The notes under the pieces are model-generated. The model searched no databases, had not been told where the DNA came from, and saw nothing but the letters and a program-made list of their open reading frames with translations. This document shows, one piece after another, positions 16,468 to 25,628 of a stretch of DNA of 64,000 bases. Each line of letters opens with the position of its first letter. Within the stretch, counting starts at the first letter, position 1. Source of the stretch: G963665925 sp963676345 (lineage in GTDB: Bacteria; Bacillota; Clostridia; Peptostreptococcales; Acidaminobacteraceae); assembly GCA_963676345.2 (NCBI GenBank), contig CAXXTS010000005.1:372001-436000 (forward strand), in the 5' to 3' direction. The position numbers and the translations under genes were made by a program.

Positions 16468-17346
16468 CTATACACGTTCCCAAAGCAACATATTGTTTTC
16501 AAAAAGAACGCGCAACTTACCACAATCTTTTAACCAAGCCAAATAGGACCGCACGGTACTGCCAATAAGCACATATTGTTCAAAGGTCATCTTCAAATGA
16601 TAGGTTTCAAATACCTTCTGAAGAATATGTTCAAAGCAGATCGGCTGTGCACAGAGAGCCAGGATCTTTTCAGATATTTCATAGACCTTGTCAATATTGA
16701 GTTGGGCAAGGGGGGCAATGTCATCAGTTACTTCTGAGTGAGCAGGCACAAAGACTTTTGCCTTGAGTGTTTTAACCATTTCCAGAGTGTCAAGATAGGC
16801 ACCCACATCATATAAGAAGCTGATTTGATATTTTTCTAGAATTTCTTTGCTGGACAGGCAGTCCGCAAGGTAAACAACATCATCAGCAGTTCTAAAGCCG
16901 ACCATATCAAAAAAATGTCCAGGCAAGGAAATGATTTCAAATCCATCAGGCACGACATCCGGTGTTAAGGGCTGTGCATCACTTTCTTTTGCCATTAAGA
17001 ACTTGTGCCTTAAATCTTTTGGCGGGAAAGCACCGTATAGAAAGCTGGGTTCAAGAATAGGGGTTCTTGTAAAAGCACATTCAATACCATTAGCATAAAT
17101 ATCGCAAGCTGTTTGTCCCTTAAGATATTTGTTGCCGCCAATGTGGTCAGCGTTGGAGTGTGTGTTATAAATCGCTTTAAGAGTCCACTGATTGGCATCT
17201 AAAATTTGACGGACTTTTCGACCGGCGTCCTTGTCATTTCCACTGTCAATGAGGCATACTTCGGAGTCACTTAGTTTAATAAGTCCGATTTTTGCGGGAC
17301 TTTCTATATAGTAACTGTTTTCTGCAATTTGTATGAGTTCAAACAT
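16468..17346 (-). CDS. MBL-fold metallo-hydrolase
   Basis: A 292-residue metallo-beta-lactamase-fold protein. The zinc motif is YNTHSNADHIGGNKYL, where the usual first histidine pair reads H-S-N-A-D-H, with later ligands in LPGHFFDMVGF and VYLADCLS and PAHSEV. The last about 80 residues form a helical, winged-helix-like tail, as in hydrolases of the glyoxalase II-like branch. It is preceded by the XRE-cupin regulator on the same strand, 17 bp apart, so the two form an operon. Substrate unknown. Confidence 0.82.
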   Translation of the reverse strand: MFELIQIAENSYYIESPAKIGLIKLSDSEVCLIDSGNDKDAGRKVRQILDANQWTLKAIYNTHSNADHIGGNKYLKGQTACDIYANGIECAFTRTPILEPSFLYGAFPPKDLRHKFLMAKESDAQPLTPDVVPDGFEIISLPGHFFDMVGFRTADDVVYLADCLSSKEILEKYQISFLYDVGAYLDTLEMVKTLKAKVFVPAHSEVTDDIAPLAQLNIDKVYEISEKILALCAQPICFEHILQKVFETYHLKMTFEQYVLIGSTVRSYLAWLKDCGKLRVLFENNMLLWERV

Positions 17347-17363
17347 GTTTAGTAGTCCTTTCT

Positions 17364-17939
17364 TTAGAGCGGGGTTTGTCCCGGATAATATATTGTATTG
17401 TGAATGTGAGCGGCTACATCATAGGGATTATGGTATTCATGAGGGACATCAGCCCGAAAACGGATGGCCTGTTTCTCGTTAACAATGATTTCAGTGCCAT
17501 TGAGTATAAGTTGCAGGGTACCTTTAATCACAAAGACGGTCTCTTCGACGCCGTCATTATGCCGATTGGATATGTGGTGGCATCCCTTGTCAAATTCTAT
17601 ATAAAAGGTTTCAACATTGCGTATAGGATCGTACTGGAAAAGCGGATAGGCGCGCATTTTTCCCTGCTGTTCAATAATAACGTCCTTGTCTTTTATATCA
17701 ACAATGGCATATTCAGTTTGCTCTTCATTTAAGAAAAGTGATAATGGTGTTTTTAAAGCAGTAGCAATTTTCCAAAGTGTTGTAATGGTTGGAATAGATT
17801 GTCCACGTTCAATTTGGCTTAACATGGGTTTGCTGACTTTAGAAAGATTAGACAGATTCTCTAAAGACAGGTTTTGCTGTACGCGTACTTCGCGTAGTCG
17901 TTTTCCAATGGAAGAAACGGGTGAATGCAGTATAACCAC
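17364..17939 (-). CDS. XRE-family regulator with C-terminal cupin domain
   Basis: About 190 residues. The helix-turn-helix covers about 12-68 (LREVRVQQNLSLENLSNLSK, SKPMLSQIERGQSIPTITTL), and the cupin sensor domain about 110-185 (HNDGVEETVFVIKGTLQLIL, RADVPHEYHNP). This is the PuuR/SutR-like layout. The longest frame starts with a GTG that overlaps the ribosome site AGGAGGTGG, so translation may really start at a CTG at 17930, eight bases from AGGAGG. A 23-bp palindrome just upstream is a likely autoregulatory operator. Confidence 0.85.
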   Translation of the reverse strand: MVILHSPVSSIGKRLREVRVQQNLSLENLSNLSKVSKPMLSQIERGQSIPTITTLWKIATALKTPLSLFLNEEQTEYAIVDIKDKDVIIEQQGKMRAYPLFQYDPIRNVETFYIEFDKGCHHISNRHNDGVEETVFVIKGTLQLILNGTEIIVNEKQAIRFRADVPHEYHNPYDVAAHIHNTIYYPGQTPL

Positions 17940-17960
17940 CTCCTATTTATTGTAATATAG

Positions 17961-17983
17961 TATAACATATTTAATATGTTATA
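17961..17983. promoter_or_regulatory. Palindrome upstream of the XRE-cupin gene
   Basis: TATAACATAT and ATATGTTATA flank three bases 22 bp before the start of the regulator. Its AT content means a chance occurrence is possible, but location favours an operator over the promoter of the regulator-MBL operon. Confidence 0.45.
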
Positions 17984-18023
17984 GCATAATAAATGAAATT
18001 GAAATGAAATGGACGCCGCTCAT

Positions 18024-18078
18024 TTGACAAAATGACACGTGTCATTATATGATAAAGCTAAGAAGTGACACGTGTCAT
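18024..18078 (+). promoter_or_regulatory. TetR-controlled promoter with two perfect operator palindromes
   Basis: TTGACA (18024) and TATGAT (18048) form a sigma-70 promoter with an 18-base spacer. The 12-bp palindrome TGACACGTGTCA occurs at 18033-18044, inside the spacer, and again at 18067-18078, just past the -10 box. The centres are 34 bp apart. The TetR-family gene at 19177 is the obvious ligand-responsive repressor. Confidence 0.82.
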
Positions 18079-18098
18079 TTTCGAGAGGAGGTTGTCTT

Positions 18099-19154
18099 AT
18101 GAACACAAAAGTAGAAAATCAATTTTTAAGAAGGCTTAAAGCGTATCCGAATCGATGCTTTAAAGCGTATGATGGTGCAATAATAGAAGGGTTCGAGTAC
18201 TTTAAAACAAATGCTTATAAATCCAAGCCTGATGCCGTAAAGAGTAGGCCTCTAAAATTGATTAAAGAGCAACCGATACGTGCGTGTTTTCGCTTGGGAA
18301 AACATCTTATAAAAGTATTTCCGAGCATACTTAGAAATATTAAACTAAACTATAAGGCTATGGACCCTTATTTGGATTCACTTGAAAAGGGGGATGGAGT
18401 AGACTTTACACCAACAGCTCAATATGCGTCCTTTCCAAATGAAGATATATGGCAAGCCCTCGTTGAATACGCATGGAGTACGCACAAGGTCATTGTTGGT
18501 TTTACAGAGGTGCCTCGGGCGTTGATTTTTAAAGGCAAGGCCATACCTTTTAAATATGCACTTGTGTTTGCACAAGAAATGAAAAAAGCACCTATTGAAA
18601 AAGCACCAGAGTTAGATGCGGGTATGGAAGTCGTCAATACCTACAATTCTCTGGGTATAGCAACAAATGATATCGTGAAATGGCTAAGAGAGAATTATGG
18701 CATCATAGGAATGGCCAACCATCCGCTGGGCGGATTAGTTGATTATGCCCCACTTGCTGAAAAAGCAGGTCTTGGAGTCATCGGGCGCCATGGTATGGTT
18801 ATAACCCAAGCCTTTGGACCACGGTGTAGAATATCCCCAATATTTATTGGTGAGAAGATTTTTGAGTTTACCGACACAAGTGAACACGACTGGATTCACA
18901 GTTTTTGCTCAAAGTGCGGCAGCTGTGTAAAATCCTGTCCGAATAAAGCAATCTATAATAGTCCCATTGCTTTAAGAACTGCATCTGGTGAAAATGACAA
19001 AGTTAGGTATGAAAGCTATGATAAAGAGCGGTGCTTTACATCTTTTGCTTCTACAATGGGGTGTGGTGTCTGCATTCGAGTATGCCCTTTTTCAAAAAAT
19101 CCCGAGATTTATCATAAAATGAAAACGAAATATGGAGTAGCACTCAAAATTTAA
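18099..19154 (+). CDS. QueG/RdhA-like iron-sulfur protein (4Fe-4S double cluster)
   Basis: A 351-residue cytoplasmic protein related to epoxyqueuosine reductase and reductive dehalogenases. The catalytic-like region has GLGVIGRHGMVITQAFGPRC, similar to the corrinoid-contact region of RdhA. The C-terminal ferredoxin domain holds CSKCGSCVKSCP and CFTSFASTMGCGVCIRVCP. ATG 18099 follows GAGAGGAGG. There is no Tat signal peptide, so it is not a classical respiratory dehalogenase. It is the first gene of a TetR-repressed operon, which suggests an inducible reduction of a small compound rather than constitutive tRNA modification; substrate unknown. Confidence 0.78.
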   Translation: MNTKVENQFLRRLKAYPNRCFKAYDGAIIEGFEYFKTNAYKSKPDAVKSRPLKLIKEQPIRACFRLGKHLIKVFPSILRNIKLNYKAMDPYLDSLEKGDGVDFTPTAQYASFPNEDIWQALVEYAWSTHKVIVGFTEVPRALIFKGKAIPFKYALVFAQEMKKAPIEKAPELDAGMEVVNTYNSLGIATNDIVKWLRENYGIIGMANHPLGGLVDYAPLAEKAGLGVIGRHGMVITQAFGPRCRISPIFIGEKIFEFTDTSEHDWIHSFCSKCGSCVKSCPNKAIYNSPIALRTASGENDKVRYESYDKERCFTSFASTMGCGVCIRVCPFSKNPEIYHKMKTKYGVALKI

Positions 19155-19176
19155 GGCCACTAGAAAGGGGAGTCAT

Positions 19177-19794
19177 ATGCCATCTGAAACATTTTTGAAG
19201 CTAAGTGAAGATAAAAAGGATAGAGTTTTCAAGTCTGTATTTGACGAGTATACACGCGTACCGCTTGAGGCGGTATCTGTAAAGAACATTGTCAATGCGG
19301 CAGGTATACCTAGAGGGAGCTTTTATCAGTATTTCACGGATAAGGAAGGGGCTTTAAAATACCTTATATCTGAAACATCAGAACAAGGCCATTCAGGTTT
19401 CGCGAAAGTTGCAGATAGGGAAGAACTTGACATATATCAACTCGTAAATGCAGTTTTTAAAAATGAGATTGAGAAGTTACTGAAAAGAGAAGTTTCCGCA
19501 CGGGTAATGCTGCTTAATCAAATCATTAAAAGTGCAAGGGCAACGTCACTTTTTTATAGTGTTATGGCTCAGACACTACTGAGTCATCCAGTTCTTGCAT
19601 TGTGTTGGGAGAACATGGACTTGCCTTCCAGTTCAGAGAATCTAAAAAAGAGTATTTTTGACTTGCTTTTTTCGACCTTAAAAGATTGTATGAGACAAGC
19701 GATTGAAGATGAAAGCAAGATTGATAAGGCTGTTCAAGAATTTGATTTGAAAATGAAGATAGTGCGAGCAGGGGTCGCTGGGTTAGTAGAGTAA
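19177..19794 (+). CDS. TetR family transcriptional regulator
   Basis: A 205-residue repressor with the N-terminal helix-turn-helix (SVKNIVNAAGIPRGSFYQYF, about residues 30-55) and a divergent C-terminal ligand-binding domain. ATG follows AAGGGGAG, 22 bp after the iron-sulfur gene, so it is in the same operon and probably autoregulated through TGACACGTGTCA. Confidence 0.9.
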   Translation: MPSETFLKLSEDKKDRVFKSVFDEYTRVPLEAVSVKNIVNAAGIPRGSFYQYFTDKEGALKYLISETSEQGHSGFAKVADREELDIYQLVNAVFKNEIEKLLKREVSARVMLLNQIIKSARATSLFYSVMAQTLLSHPVLALCWENMDLPSSSENLKKSIFDLLFSTLKDCMRQAIEDESKIDKAVQEFDLKMKIVRAGVAGLVE

Positions 19795-19811
19795 AGCTAT
19801 TTATTCTTTTG

Positions 19812-20130
19812 AACATAGGCCTCTACGAAATCATTGAATACACTGTTGCTGTAAGTAAGCATAACCCACGCGCAGTAAAAAGTCGCGAGTCTGTTCATGA
19901 TTTAATAGGCAACAAACTCATAACAAGTGATCCGTATGAGTATCCTTGCAACATCATGCATCATACTACTTAACTAGGCAGGTGTTGAGTTAGATATTCA
20001 CACCTACACCAATGATACAAATGTATCCATGAATTTTAATTTGGTTATAGAAGGTATGGGAGTTACATTTGGAAGTGAGCAAGTTTATGCACATTTTCAA
20101 AGTGAAGCCTTCATCGGGAACCAGTTATAG
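19812..20130 (+). pseudogene. LysR-type regulator substrate-domain remnant
   Basis: An open stretch reads VAVSKHNPRAVKSRESVHDL and then KLITSDPYEYPCN, resembling the inducer-binding domain of LysR regulators, and stops at about 19972. A second frame continues with MNFNLVIEGMGVTFGSEQV and stops at 20128. No helix-turn-helix half is present. It is a 5'-truncated, frameshifted relic with no promoter. Identification is by pattern only. Confidence 0.42.
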
Positions 20131-20284
20131 CTCTGGGTATATTTAATGTGGAAATCAATAATATGGAAAGCAATATTGTGCGTTACAATGGTAAAATTGT
20201 CTATTTTGGGTATGAAGTGAGTGGATGTCATAGTTGGTGACAAATAATTAGGATAGGCTTAGAGTGAGTAAGGAGCGGATTATA

Positions 20285-20620
20285 TTGAAACAACTATTTT
20301 ACGTAATGCGTGGTCAAAAAATGTGTTTTGTACATGTGCTGCTCAACGCACTAGATTTATTTGAAAGTGGTAATGAGGTTAAGATCATCTTTGAAGGTGA
20401 ATCAGTAACACTGCCTAAAGTGCTGGAAGAAGAGCAGTTCGGGTTATATTTGAAAGCCAAAGAAAAGAATCTTATAGCAGGTGTCTGCTACGCTTGTTCA
20501 GCGCAACTGAATGTACTTGAGTATAATGAAGGGCTGGATTATCCCCTTATTAAGGATATGAATGGTCATGCGGGAATGAAGTCTTATGTAGACGAGGGCT
20601 ATCAAATGGTTACGTTCTAG
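20285..20620 (+). CDS. DsrE-like small protein
   Basis: A protein of about 111 residues resembling cytoplasmic DsrE-superfamily proteins, with the conserved cysteines in GVCYACSAQLNVLEY and the ending NGHAGMKSYVDEGYQMVTF. TTG 20285 is placed nine bases after AAGGAG and fits better than the GTG at 20264, which lies before that ribosome site. The family is linked to sulfur handling, but the specific role is unknown. Confidence 0.72.
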   Translation: MKQLFYVMRGQKMCFVHVLLNALDLFESGNEVKIIFEGESVTLPKVLEEEQFGLYLKAKEKNLIAGVCYACSAQLNVLEYNEGLDYPLIKDMNGHAGMKSYVDEGYQMVTF

Positions 20621-20701
20621 GAAGTATCTTTTTTAGAGAGAACATATAGAGTTCGTAGTTTATATTTAGGAATATGAATGGCAAAGTAAGGCGGGTGTCC
20701 T

Positions 20702-21280
20702 ATGAGCACAACTTATGATTTGTTTATGAGCATTTTCGAAAAGGGTGCTCTCGGATTAAAACGCGCAGAACTTCTGGCGTCAGCGTCTGGTCGTGTGCTG
20801 GAAATTGGGTCTGGAACTGGCGTAAATTTGCCATATTATGATGCAGACCGAATATCACATATCACCTTAACCGATATGAAGATTAATCCCATTCTTTTTA
20901 CAAGAATCAGGAATACAGATCTGCAAAACGAAATAAAACAGATGGATGTGGAGTCCATTCCTTTTGAAAGCGAAACCTTTGATACCATCGTTGTCACCCT
21001 TGTGTTTTGCTCCGTGAAAGACGTTCAAAAAGGGCTCAGTGAGTTAAGGCGTGTGCTTAAAGCAGATGGCCAGATTTTGTTTATTGAACATGTTTTGCCT
21101 GAAGTACAGCCACTCAAGAGCCTTTTTAACATTGCGACACCTGCATGGAAACGCATAGCGAGCGGCTGTCACCTCAACAGGAATTTTGAAGCGGCCCTTG
21201 CACATGCTTCCTTAGAAGCCGCGGATGTGTCGAGTTTTTATAATTCGTCTTTTATATCTGGGCGGGCGACTAAGAGGTGA
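20702..21280 (+). CDS. Class I SAM-dependent methyltransferase
   Basis: A 192-residue methyltransferase of the UbiE/METTL7-like type. Motif I is VLEIGSGTGVNLPYY, motif II LTDMKI, and motif IV-V DTIVVTLVFCSV and LRRVLKADGQILFIEH. GTG-TCC-T then ATG at 20702 follows AAGGCGGGTG. Substrate unknown; a strong terminator follows. Confidence 0.85.
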   Translation: MSTTYDLFMSIFEKGALGLKRAELLASASGRVLEIGSGTGVNLPYYDADRISHITLTDMKINPILFTRIRNTDLQNEIKQMDVESIPFESETFDTIVVTLVFCSVKDVQKGLSELRRVLKADGQILFIEHVLPEVQPLKSLFNIATPAWKRIASGCHLNRNFEAALAHASLEAADVSSFYNSSFISGRATKR

Positions 21281-21328
21281 GGGGAAGTTTGGTATAAAAT
21301 TCAATTTTATTTTTGAATTGTGAAAAGT

Positions 21329-21362
21329 AAAAATGACTGGTCTTATTGGATCAGTCATTTTC
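21329..21362 (+). terminator. Rho-independent terminator
   Basis: AAATGACTG/CAGTCATTT stem followed by TCCTGTTTC, 50 bp past the methyltransferase stop. Confidence 0.7.
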
Positions 21363-21518
21363 CTGTTTCGGAACTGAATGTTATGTCTGTGGATGAAGTA
21401 CAACAAATGGATAAGCTGTATAGCGCATTATGCTATAATTGGATTAAATTATAATTTGTAGTCATAACACAAGGTTATGTTGGAAGATACAGGTTGCCTA
21501 TTTGAAAGGCTGAGTTAA

Positions 21519-22017
21519 ATGGAAAAACATTTACATTTGAGCAAGTTTTTAAGTTTGGTGTTAAGACATAAACCTGAAGTCATAGGAGTGAAGCTCGATG
21601 AACAGGGGTGGTGTGCAGTGAAAGATTTAATCGAAGCCATGCAAAATAAAGGAAAGATTATAGATAGAAAGATACTGGACGAGATTGTTGAAACCGATTC
21701 AAAACAGCGCTACGCATTCGTTAGCTGTGGATTTATGCTTGCAAAGTAGAATACCACCCGAAGTTCTTTATCATGGTACAACGGTGAAATTTCTAAGTTC
21801 AATATTGGAAAACGGCATTGTAAAAGGACAACGGCAGTATGTCCATTTGAGTCAAGACTATCAGACGGCAATTACAGTGGGTAGCAGGCGCGGTCAGGCT
21901 ATTGTACTCACTGTAGACTCAAAGAAAATGTATGATTGTGGTTATGATTTCTTTTTATCTGAAAATGGCGTTTGGTTATGTGACTATGTATCTACTGAGT
22001 TTATTTCTTATGAGTGA
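21519..22017 (+). pseudogene. kptA: RNA 2'-phosphotransferase, internal deletion and frameshift
   Basis: Frame 1 (21519-21749) reads KHLHLSKFLSLVLRHKPEVI and RYAFV, the N-terminal half of KptA/Tpt1. A second frame then reads HSLAVDLCLQSRIPPEVLYHG, HLSQDYQTAITVGSRRG and FFLSENGVWLCDYV to 22017, the ADP-ribosyltransferase-like C-terminal half. At the join (near 21715) about ten codons are missing, including the family segment that normally carries the IRA.QGHS arginine, and the frame is lost. Both loss of a key residue and the shift argue for real inactivation rather than a simple base-calling error. Confidence 0.8.
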
Positions 22018-22067
22018 AGGAGATATATAACGTTTCAAGTTGAAAAATAAATAATCTGTAGCATGTA

Positions 22068-22101
22068 AACCTCAAAAGTATGATTACTTTTGAGGTTTTT
22101 A
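22068..22101 (+). terminator. Rho-independent terminator
   Basis: Perfect 13-bp stem (AACCTCAAAAGTA and complement, loop TGAT) followed by TTTATTTT. Confidence 0.88.
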
Positions 22102-22227
22102 TTTTAAAATTTACTTTACTTATAAGATACATAATAGTATTATGATAATATCAAAAAAGTACTATTAATAAATATATTATCAACAAATATGGCGAATGGT
22201 TGAATAACTATACAAGGAGGGACTCAT

Positions 22228-22716
22228 ATGTTTGATTACAATTATGATGAAGAGTATTCAGTTCAAAAGGATTATTTCTCAGGAAGAACAATGGTCTACG
22301 ATGAGTTTGGTGATGAAGTCGGTGAAGTTGATTCAAGTATTCCTGTAGGAGAATACTACGGCCAAACTCTGGAGGAAAAATCAAGAGAATGTGATCGAGT
22401 TGCAGCCCTCAACGTAATAACACCTGACTATTCAGCAGCTACAAGTAGCTATGATTATAGCTATGATTCCGTCTTTGACACAGATTATGATTCAGATGAT
22501 TCTAGTCAGACAAGCGATGATTCATCGTTTGTGTTTCTAATCGTGTTTGTAATTGTAATTATTCCTATGATTGCAACATTTATGATGTTCGAAGATGATG
22601 GTGCAGCACTAATCCTGATTGGTCCCATAGTGTATATGTTTTTGACATGCATTGTAGGTGGCTTGACATGCTTAGGGATTTCAATTTTCAGTAGCTTGCT
22701 TCGTCTTAAAGGCTAA
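22228..22716 (+). CDS. Acidic-headed membrane protein of unknown function
   Basis: A 162-residue protein with a strong ribosome site (CAAGGAGGG). Residues 1-95 are polar and very rich in Asp, Ser and Tyr, with a repeated SYDYSYDS / DTDYDSDDSS pattern. Two or three hydrophobic segments follow (about 99-118, 123-140 and 140-158). I do not recognise a family. It is the first gene of the accessory block and precedes the double-AAA protein on the same strand by 216 bp; the gap holds no visible gene. Confidence 0.7.
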   Translation: MFDYNYDEEYSVQKDYFSGRTMVYDEFGDEVGEVDSSIPVGEYYGQTLEEKSRECDRVAALNVITPDYSAATSSYDYSYDSVFDTDYDSDDSSQTSDDSSFVFLIVFVIVIIPMIATFMMFEDDGAALILIGPIVYMFLTCIVGGLTCLGISIFSSLLRLKG

Positions 22717-22932
22717 CATTTCGATAATATTATGGCCTGTTTGTTTGTTGAAAATTAAAGACTGAAGTTTAATGTAGGGACTTATGATGATAGTGCTTAC
22801 AAGATGTTAATGATGGTTTTGTATTTGAAAGAATTTAAATGAACAAATATTGAAACGCTTAGCGATAAAGGAGCAATAAATGAGATAACTATAGGGTTAA
22901 GTCTTAATACAACATTTGCAAAGGAGGCCTTT

Positions 22933-25575
22933 ATGTCTATTGAAATGGAACGACAAAGAAACAGTGCTGAACATAGAAACGCCGATAGGTGTAAAAGTAA
23001 AATCCTTGCAAGGGAACAAATACGTAGTGAAATTCATGCGTTGAAGGAACAACTGGACAACTTAAAAAGATCAGGAACAGAATATGCGAAGCTGAAGCTT
23101 AGGCTATCATATCTTGAAACACTTCCGTGGTTCAGAGAATCATTTAAAGCAGTTGATGTTGTGAAGGCTAAACAAATTCTTGATATGGAACACCATGGTC
23201 TGGAAGACGTGAAACAAGAAGTCTTGGACTATATTTGTTCGAGCAATCAGGCAAAGTCATATGACAACGAAGTCATCTTGCTTTCAGGTCCCCCAGGAAC
23301 AGGAAAGACTTCAATTGCAAAGCAAATTGCTGCCGCGATGGACCGAGCGTTCTACAAGATTTCTTTAGGTGGCCTAAGTGATGACATTTACTTAAAAGGC
23401 TCCGCTGTAAACTATGCCAACAGTAAGCCAGGTGCACTCATTGAAATATTGTATAGGGCAAGAAGCAGACGGATTGTCATTCTTTTAGATGAAATCGATA
23501 AACTCAGTAAGAGAAGTGAAAACAGCGATGCATCAGCAGCGCTTCTTGATGCATTAGATTTCAACAATCAGTTTCTGGACAGGTTCGTTAACATTCCTTT
23601 TGATTGCAGTGATGTGGTATTTATTGCGACTGCAAACTATGTAGAAAACATCCCTGCACCGCTTCGAGATCGTATGACTGAAATCAGAATATCCCCTTAC
23701 GGAACTTTAGAGAAAATCGAAATCCTTAAAAGGCATATCATTCCAAAAGAAATTGAAAAGAGCGGTTTCGAGCTAGGACGTGTTAAAGTACATGACAGTG
23801 TTATTCGAAATATTGTAAAAGAGGACATAAACAATGCTGGAATTAGGAATCTCACCCGAAGTGCAAGAAAACTGAGTAGGCTGGCAGTTCGAATGGATCA
23901 GCAAACTGAGAAGAGAAATATCTATATCACATCAAAGGTAGCGATTCAGCATAATATCATTGTAGAGTCAGATGCAAACAAAACTGATTTTGCAGTGAGC
24001 GCTCCTGGCCAGTCGCTCACACCAATATACAATGCCTATACCGGTGAAATTGGACTTTGCAACATTGAAGCTGCTTTCATTGCAAAGACAGATGAAATCA
24101 AAGTCATTGGTTCTGAGAATAAAGCACTGAAGCATCTAGTGGAGGCGTCCTACACAGCGCTAATGAAAAACCAGAACAGCCTTGGGGTGAAAAACACATC
24201 GTTTGAAAAAGTTTATCCAGTTGTTGACCTTTCAGCAGCAGCAGGTTTTCATACAGATGCCAGTCTAGGACTCGCGGTCTTTTGTGCAATGTACGGGGCA
24301 CTTACCGATATAGTGTTTCCCTTAAAGCATGCATTTCTTGGAAGGGTTATGATTGGTGGAGCAGTAAGAAGTACAGAAAACATTATGGAGTATGCTAGGG
24401 CTTGTCTAAATCAAGATGTGGAGCTTCTGATAGTTCCAAAATCACTAAAAGAGGAAATTGATCAAGAGTACGGATGTACCAACTGCATTATTGTTTACGT
24501 TGATCATGTGTCTGAGATGACAAAACTCATGCGCAAATTTGAGTTCTATACTAAAATTGGTCAAAATGTAGCACCGGAAAGAGGATCCTATAATCTTGAT
24601 GATTATATTGATGAAGGTGTAAGTATCAGACAATATGCGATGCGCGAAAAAGTCGATTTGATGACTGCATTAAATGCCTATTTCAATACACCTGATAAAG
24701 AGAGCAAAGCAGACCTTGATACTTTGGTAGGTCTTTCCAGTGTGAAGGAAACAATAGATAGATTTGTTAAGTACAATCTTATTGCAAAAAAAAGAAAAAG
24801 TGCACAACTGGCGGTTAAAGATGTATCCATGCATATGGTCTTTAAAGGGAATCCGGGTACAGGTAAAACTTCTGTAGCAAAGATTTTAGGTAAGATGCTC
24901 TTTGAGCTTAACCTGGTTAAATCACGAAGCTTTATTGAGGTGACAAGAGATGACTTGGTGGGCAAATATATTGGGCATACTGAAGAGCGTGTCAAAGAAA
25001 TTATCAACAAAGGTAAAGGTGGGATCATTTATATAGACGAAGCACACGCTCTGTTTAATGGGTCGGGGAATGATTTTGGAAGAATTGTCATTTCTAGTTT
25101 GGTGAAGGCTATGGAAGACAATAGGAATGAATTTGTTCTGATTATGTCAGGATATCCTGATGAAATGGATCAGATGATTCACTCTAATGTAGGCTTGAGA
25201 GATCGGATTGCTGTGCATCTTAATTTTGAAGACTATTCAGATCGGGAGCTTTTTCAAATTTTTGAGGCGATGTGTAAGGATGAGGATTACATTTTTTCTA
25301 AAGGATGCAGACATGTTCTTATGGAATATTTCAAAGGTATGACTATGAGAAGGTCGAAGTTCTTTTCGAATGGCAGATTTGTAAGAAATCTATTTGAAAA
25401 CACAAAAATCATGCATGCTATTCGAGTTAGTAATTACGAGAAAATTGAAGATCATTCATTATCAGAACTTCACATGGCTGATATTGAACTGGCTATAGAC
25501 ATGATGAAGTCAGAAAGTCGTAATAATATGACTGAAAGAAATATCGGGTTTTTAGACCCAGATATGGCTGTGTAA
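22933..25575 (+). CDS. Lon-like AAA / degenerate Lon protease / CbxX-type AAA fusion protein
   Basis: An 880-residue two-engine ATPase. A coiled segment (about 20-60) leads into the Lon hallmark LETLPW and HHGLEDVKQEVLDY. The first AAA+ domain has Walker A GPPGTGKTS (near 119) and Walker B IVILLDEIDKLS. Residues about 340-540 resemble the Lon proteolytic domain: FHTDASLGLAVF aligns with the catalytic serine region, but the region IGGAVRSTENIMEYARA lacks the expected catalytic lysine, so activity is doubtful. A second AAA+ domain of the CbxX/CfqX (CbbX, EccA) type follows with GNPGTGKTS (near 638), GIIYIDEAHALF and SGYPDEMDQMI. The Lon N-terminal substrate domain is absent. I know of no standard family with this order. 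It opens the conflict-type island. Confidence 0.85.
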   Translation: MSIEMERQRNSAEHRNADRCKSKILAREQIRSEIHALKEQLDNLKRSGTEYAKLKLRLSYLETLPWFRESFKAVDVVKAKQILDMEHHGLEDVKQEVLDYICSSNQAKSYDNEVILLSGPPGTGKTSIAKQIAAAMDRAFYKISLGGLSDDIYLKGSAVNYANSKPGALIEILYRARSRRIVILLDEIDKLSKRSENSDASAALLDALDFNNQFLDRFVNIPFDCSDVVFIATANYVENIPAPLRDRMTEIRISPYGTLEKIEILKRHIIPKEIEKSGFELGRVKVHDSVIRNIVKEDINNAGIRNLTRSARKLSRLAVRMDQQTEKRNIYITSKVAIQHNIIVESDANKTDFAVSAPGQSLTPIYNAYTGEIGLCNIEAAFIAKTDEIKVIGSENKALKHLVEASYTALMKNQNSLGVKNTSFEKVYPVVDLSAAAGFHTDASLGLAVFCAMYGALTDIVFPLKHAFLGRVMIGGAVRSTENIMEYARACLNQDVELLIVPKSLKEEIDQEYGCTNCIIVYVDHVSEMTKLMRKFEFYTKIGQNVAPERGSYNLDDYIDEGVSIRQYAMREKVDLMTALNAYFNTPDKESKADLDTLVGLSSVKETIDRFVKYNLIAKKRKSAQLAVKDVSMHMVFKGNPGTGKTSVAKILGKMLFELNLVKSRSFIEVTRDDLVGKYIGHTEERVKEIINKGKGGIIYIDEAHALFNGSGNDFGRIVISSLVKAMEDNRNEFVLIMSGYPDEMDQMIHSNVGLRDRIAVHLNFEDYSDRELFQIFEAMCKDEDYIFSKGCRHVLMEYFKGMTMRRSKFFSNGRFVRNLFENTKIMHAIRVSNYEKIEDHSLSELHMADIELAIDMMKSESRNNMTERNIGFLDPDMAV

Positions 25576-25598
25576 TACTGTATATACTAGAATAAAAA

Positions 25599-25623
25599 TC
25601 CCCCTCATTATGTATGAGGGGGA
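25599..25623. terminator. Bidirectional terminator
   Basis: TCCCCCTCAT/ATGAGGGGGA 10-bp stem with A-run on the left and AAATC on the right, between the convergent AAA fusion and NrtR-like genes. Confidence 0.85.
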
Positions 25624-25628
25624 AATCT

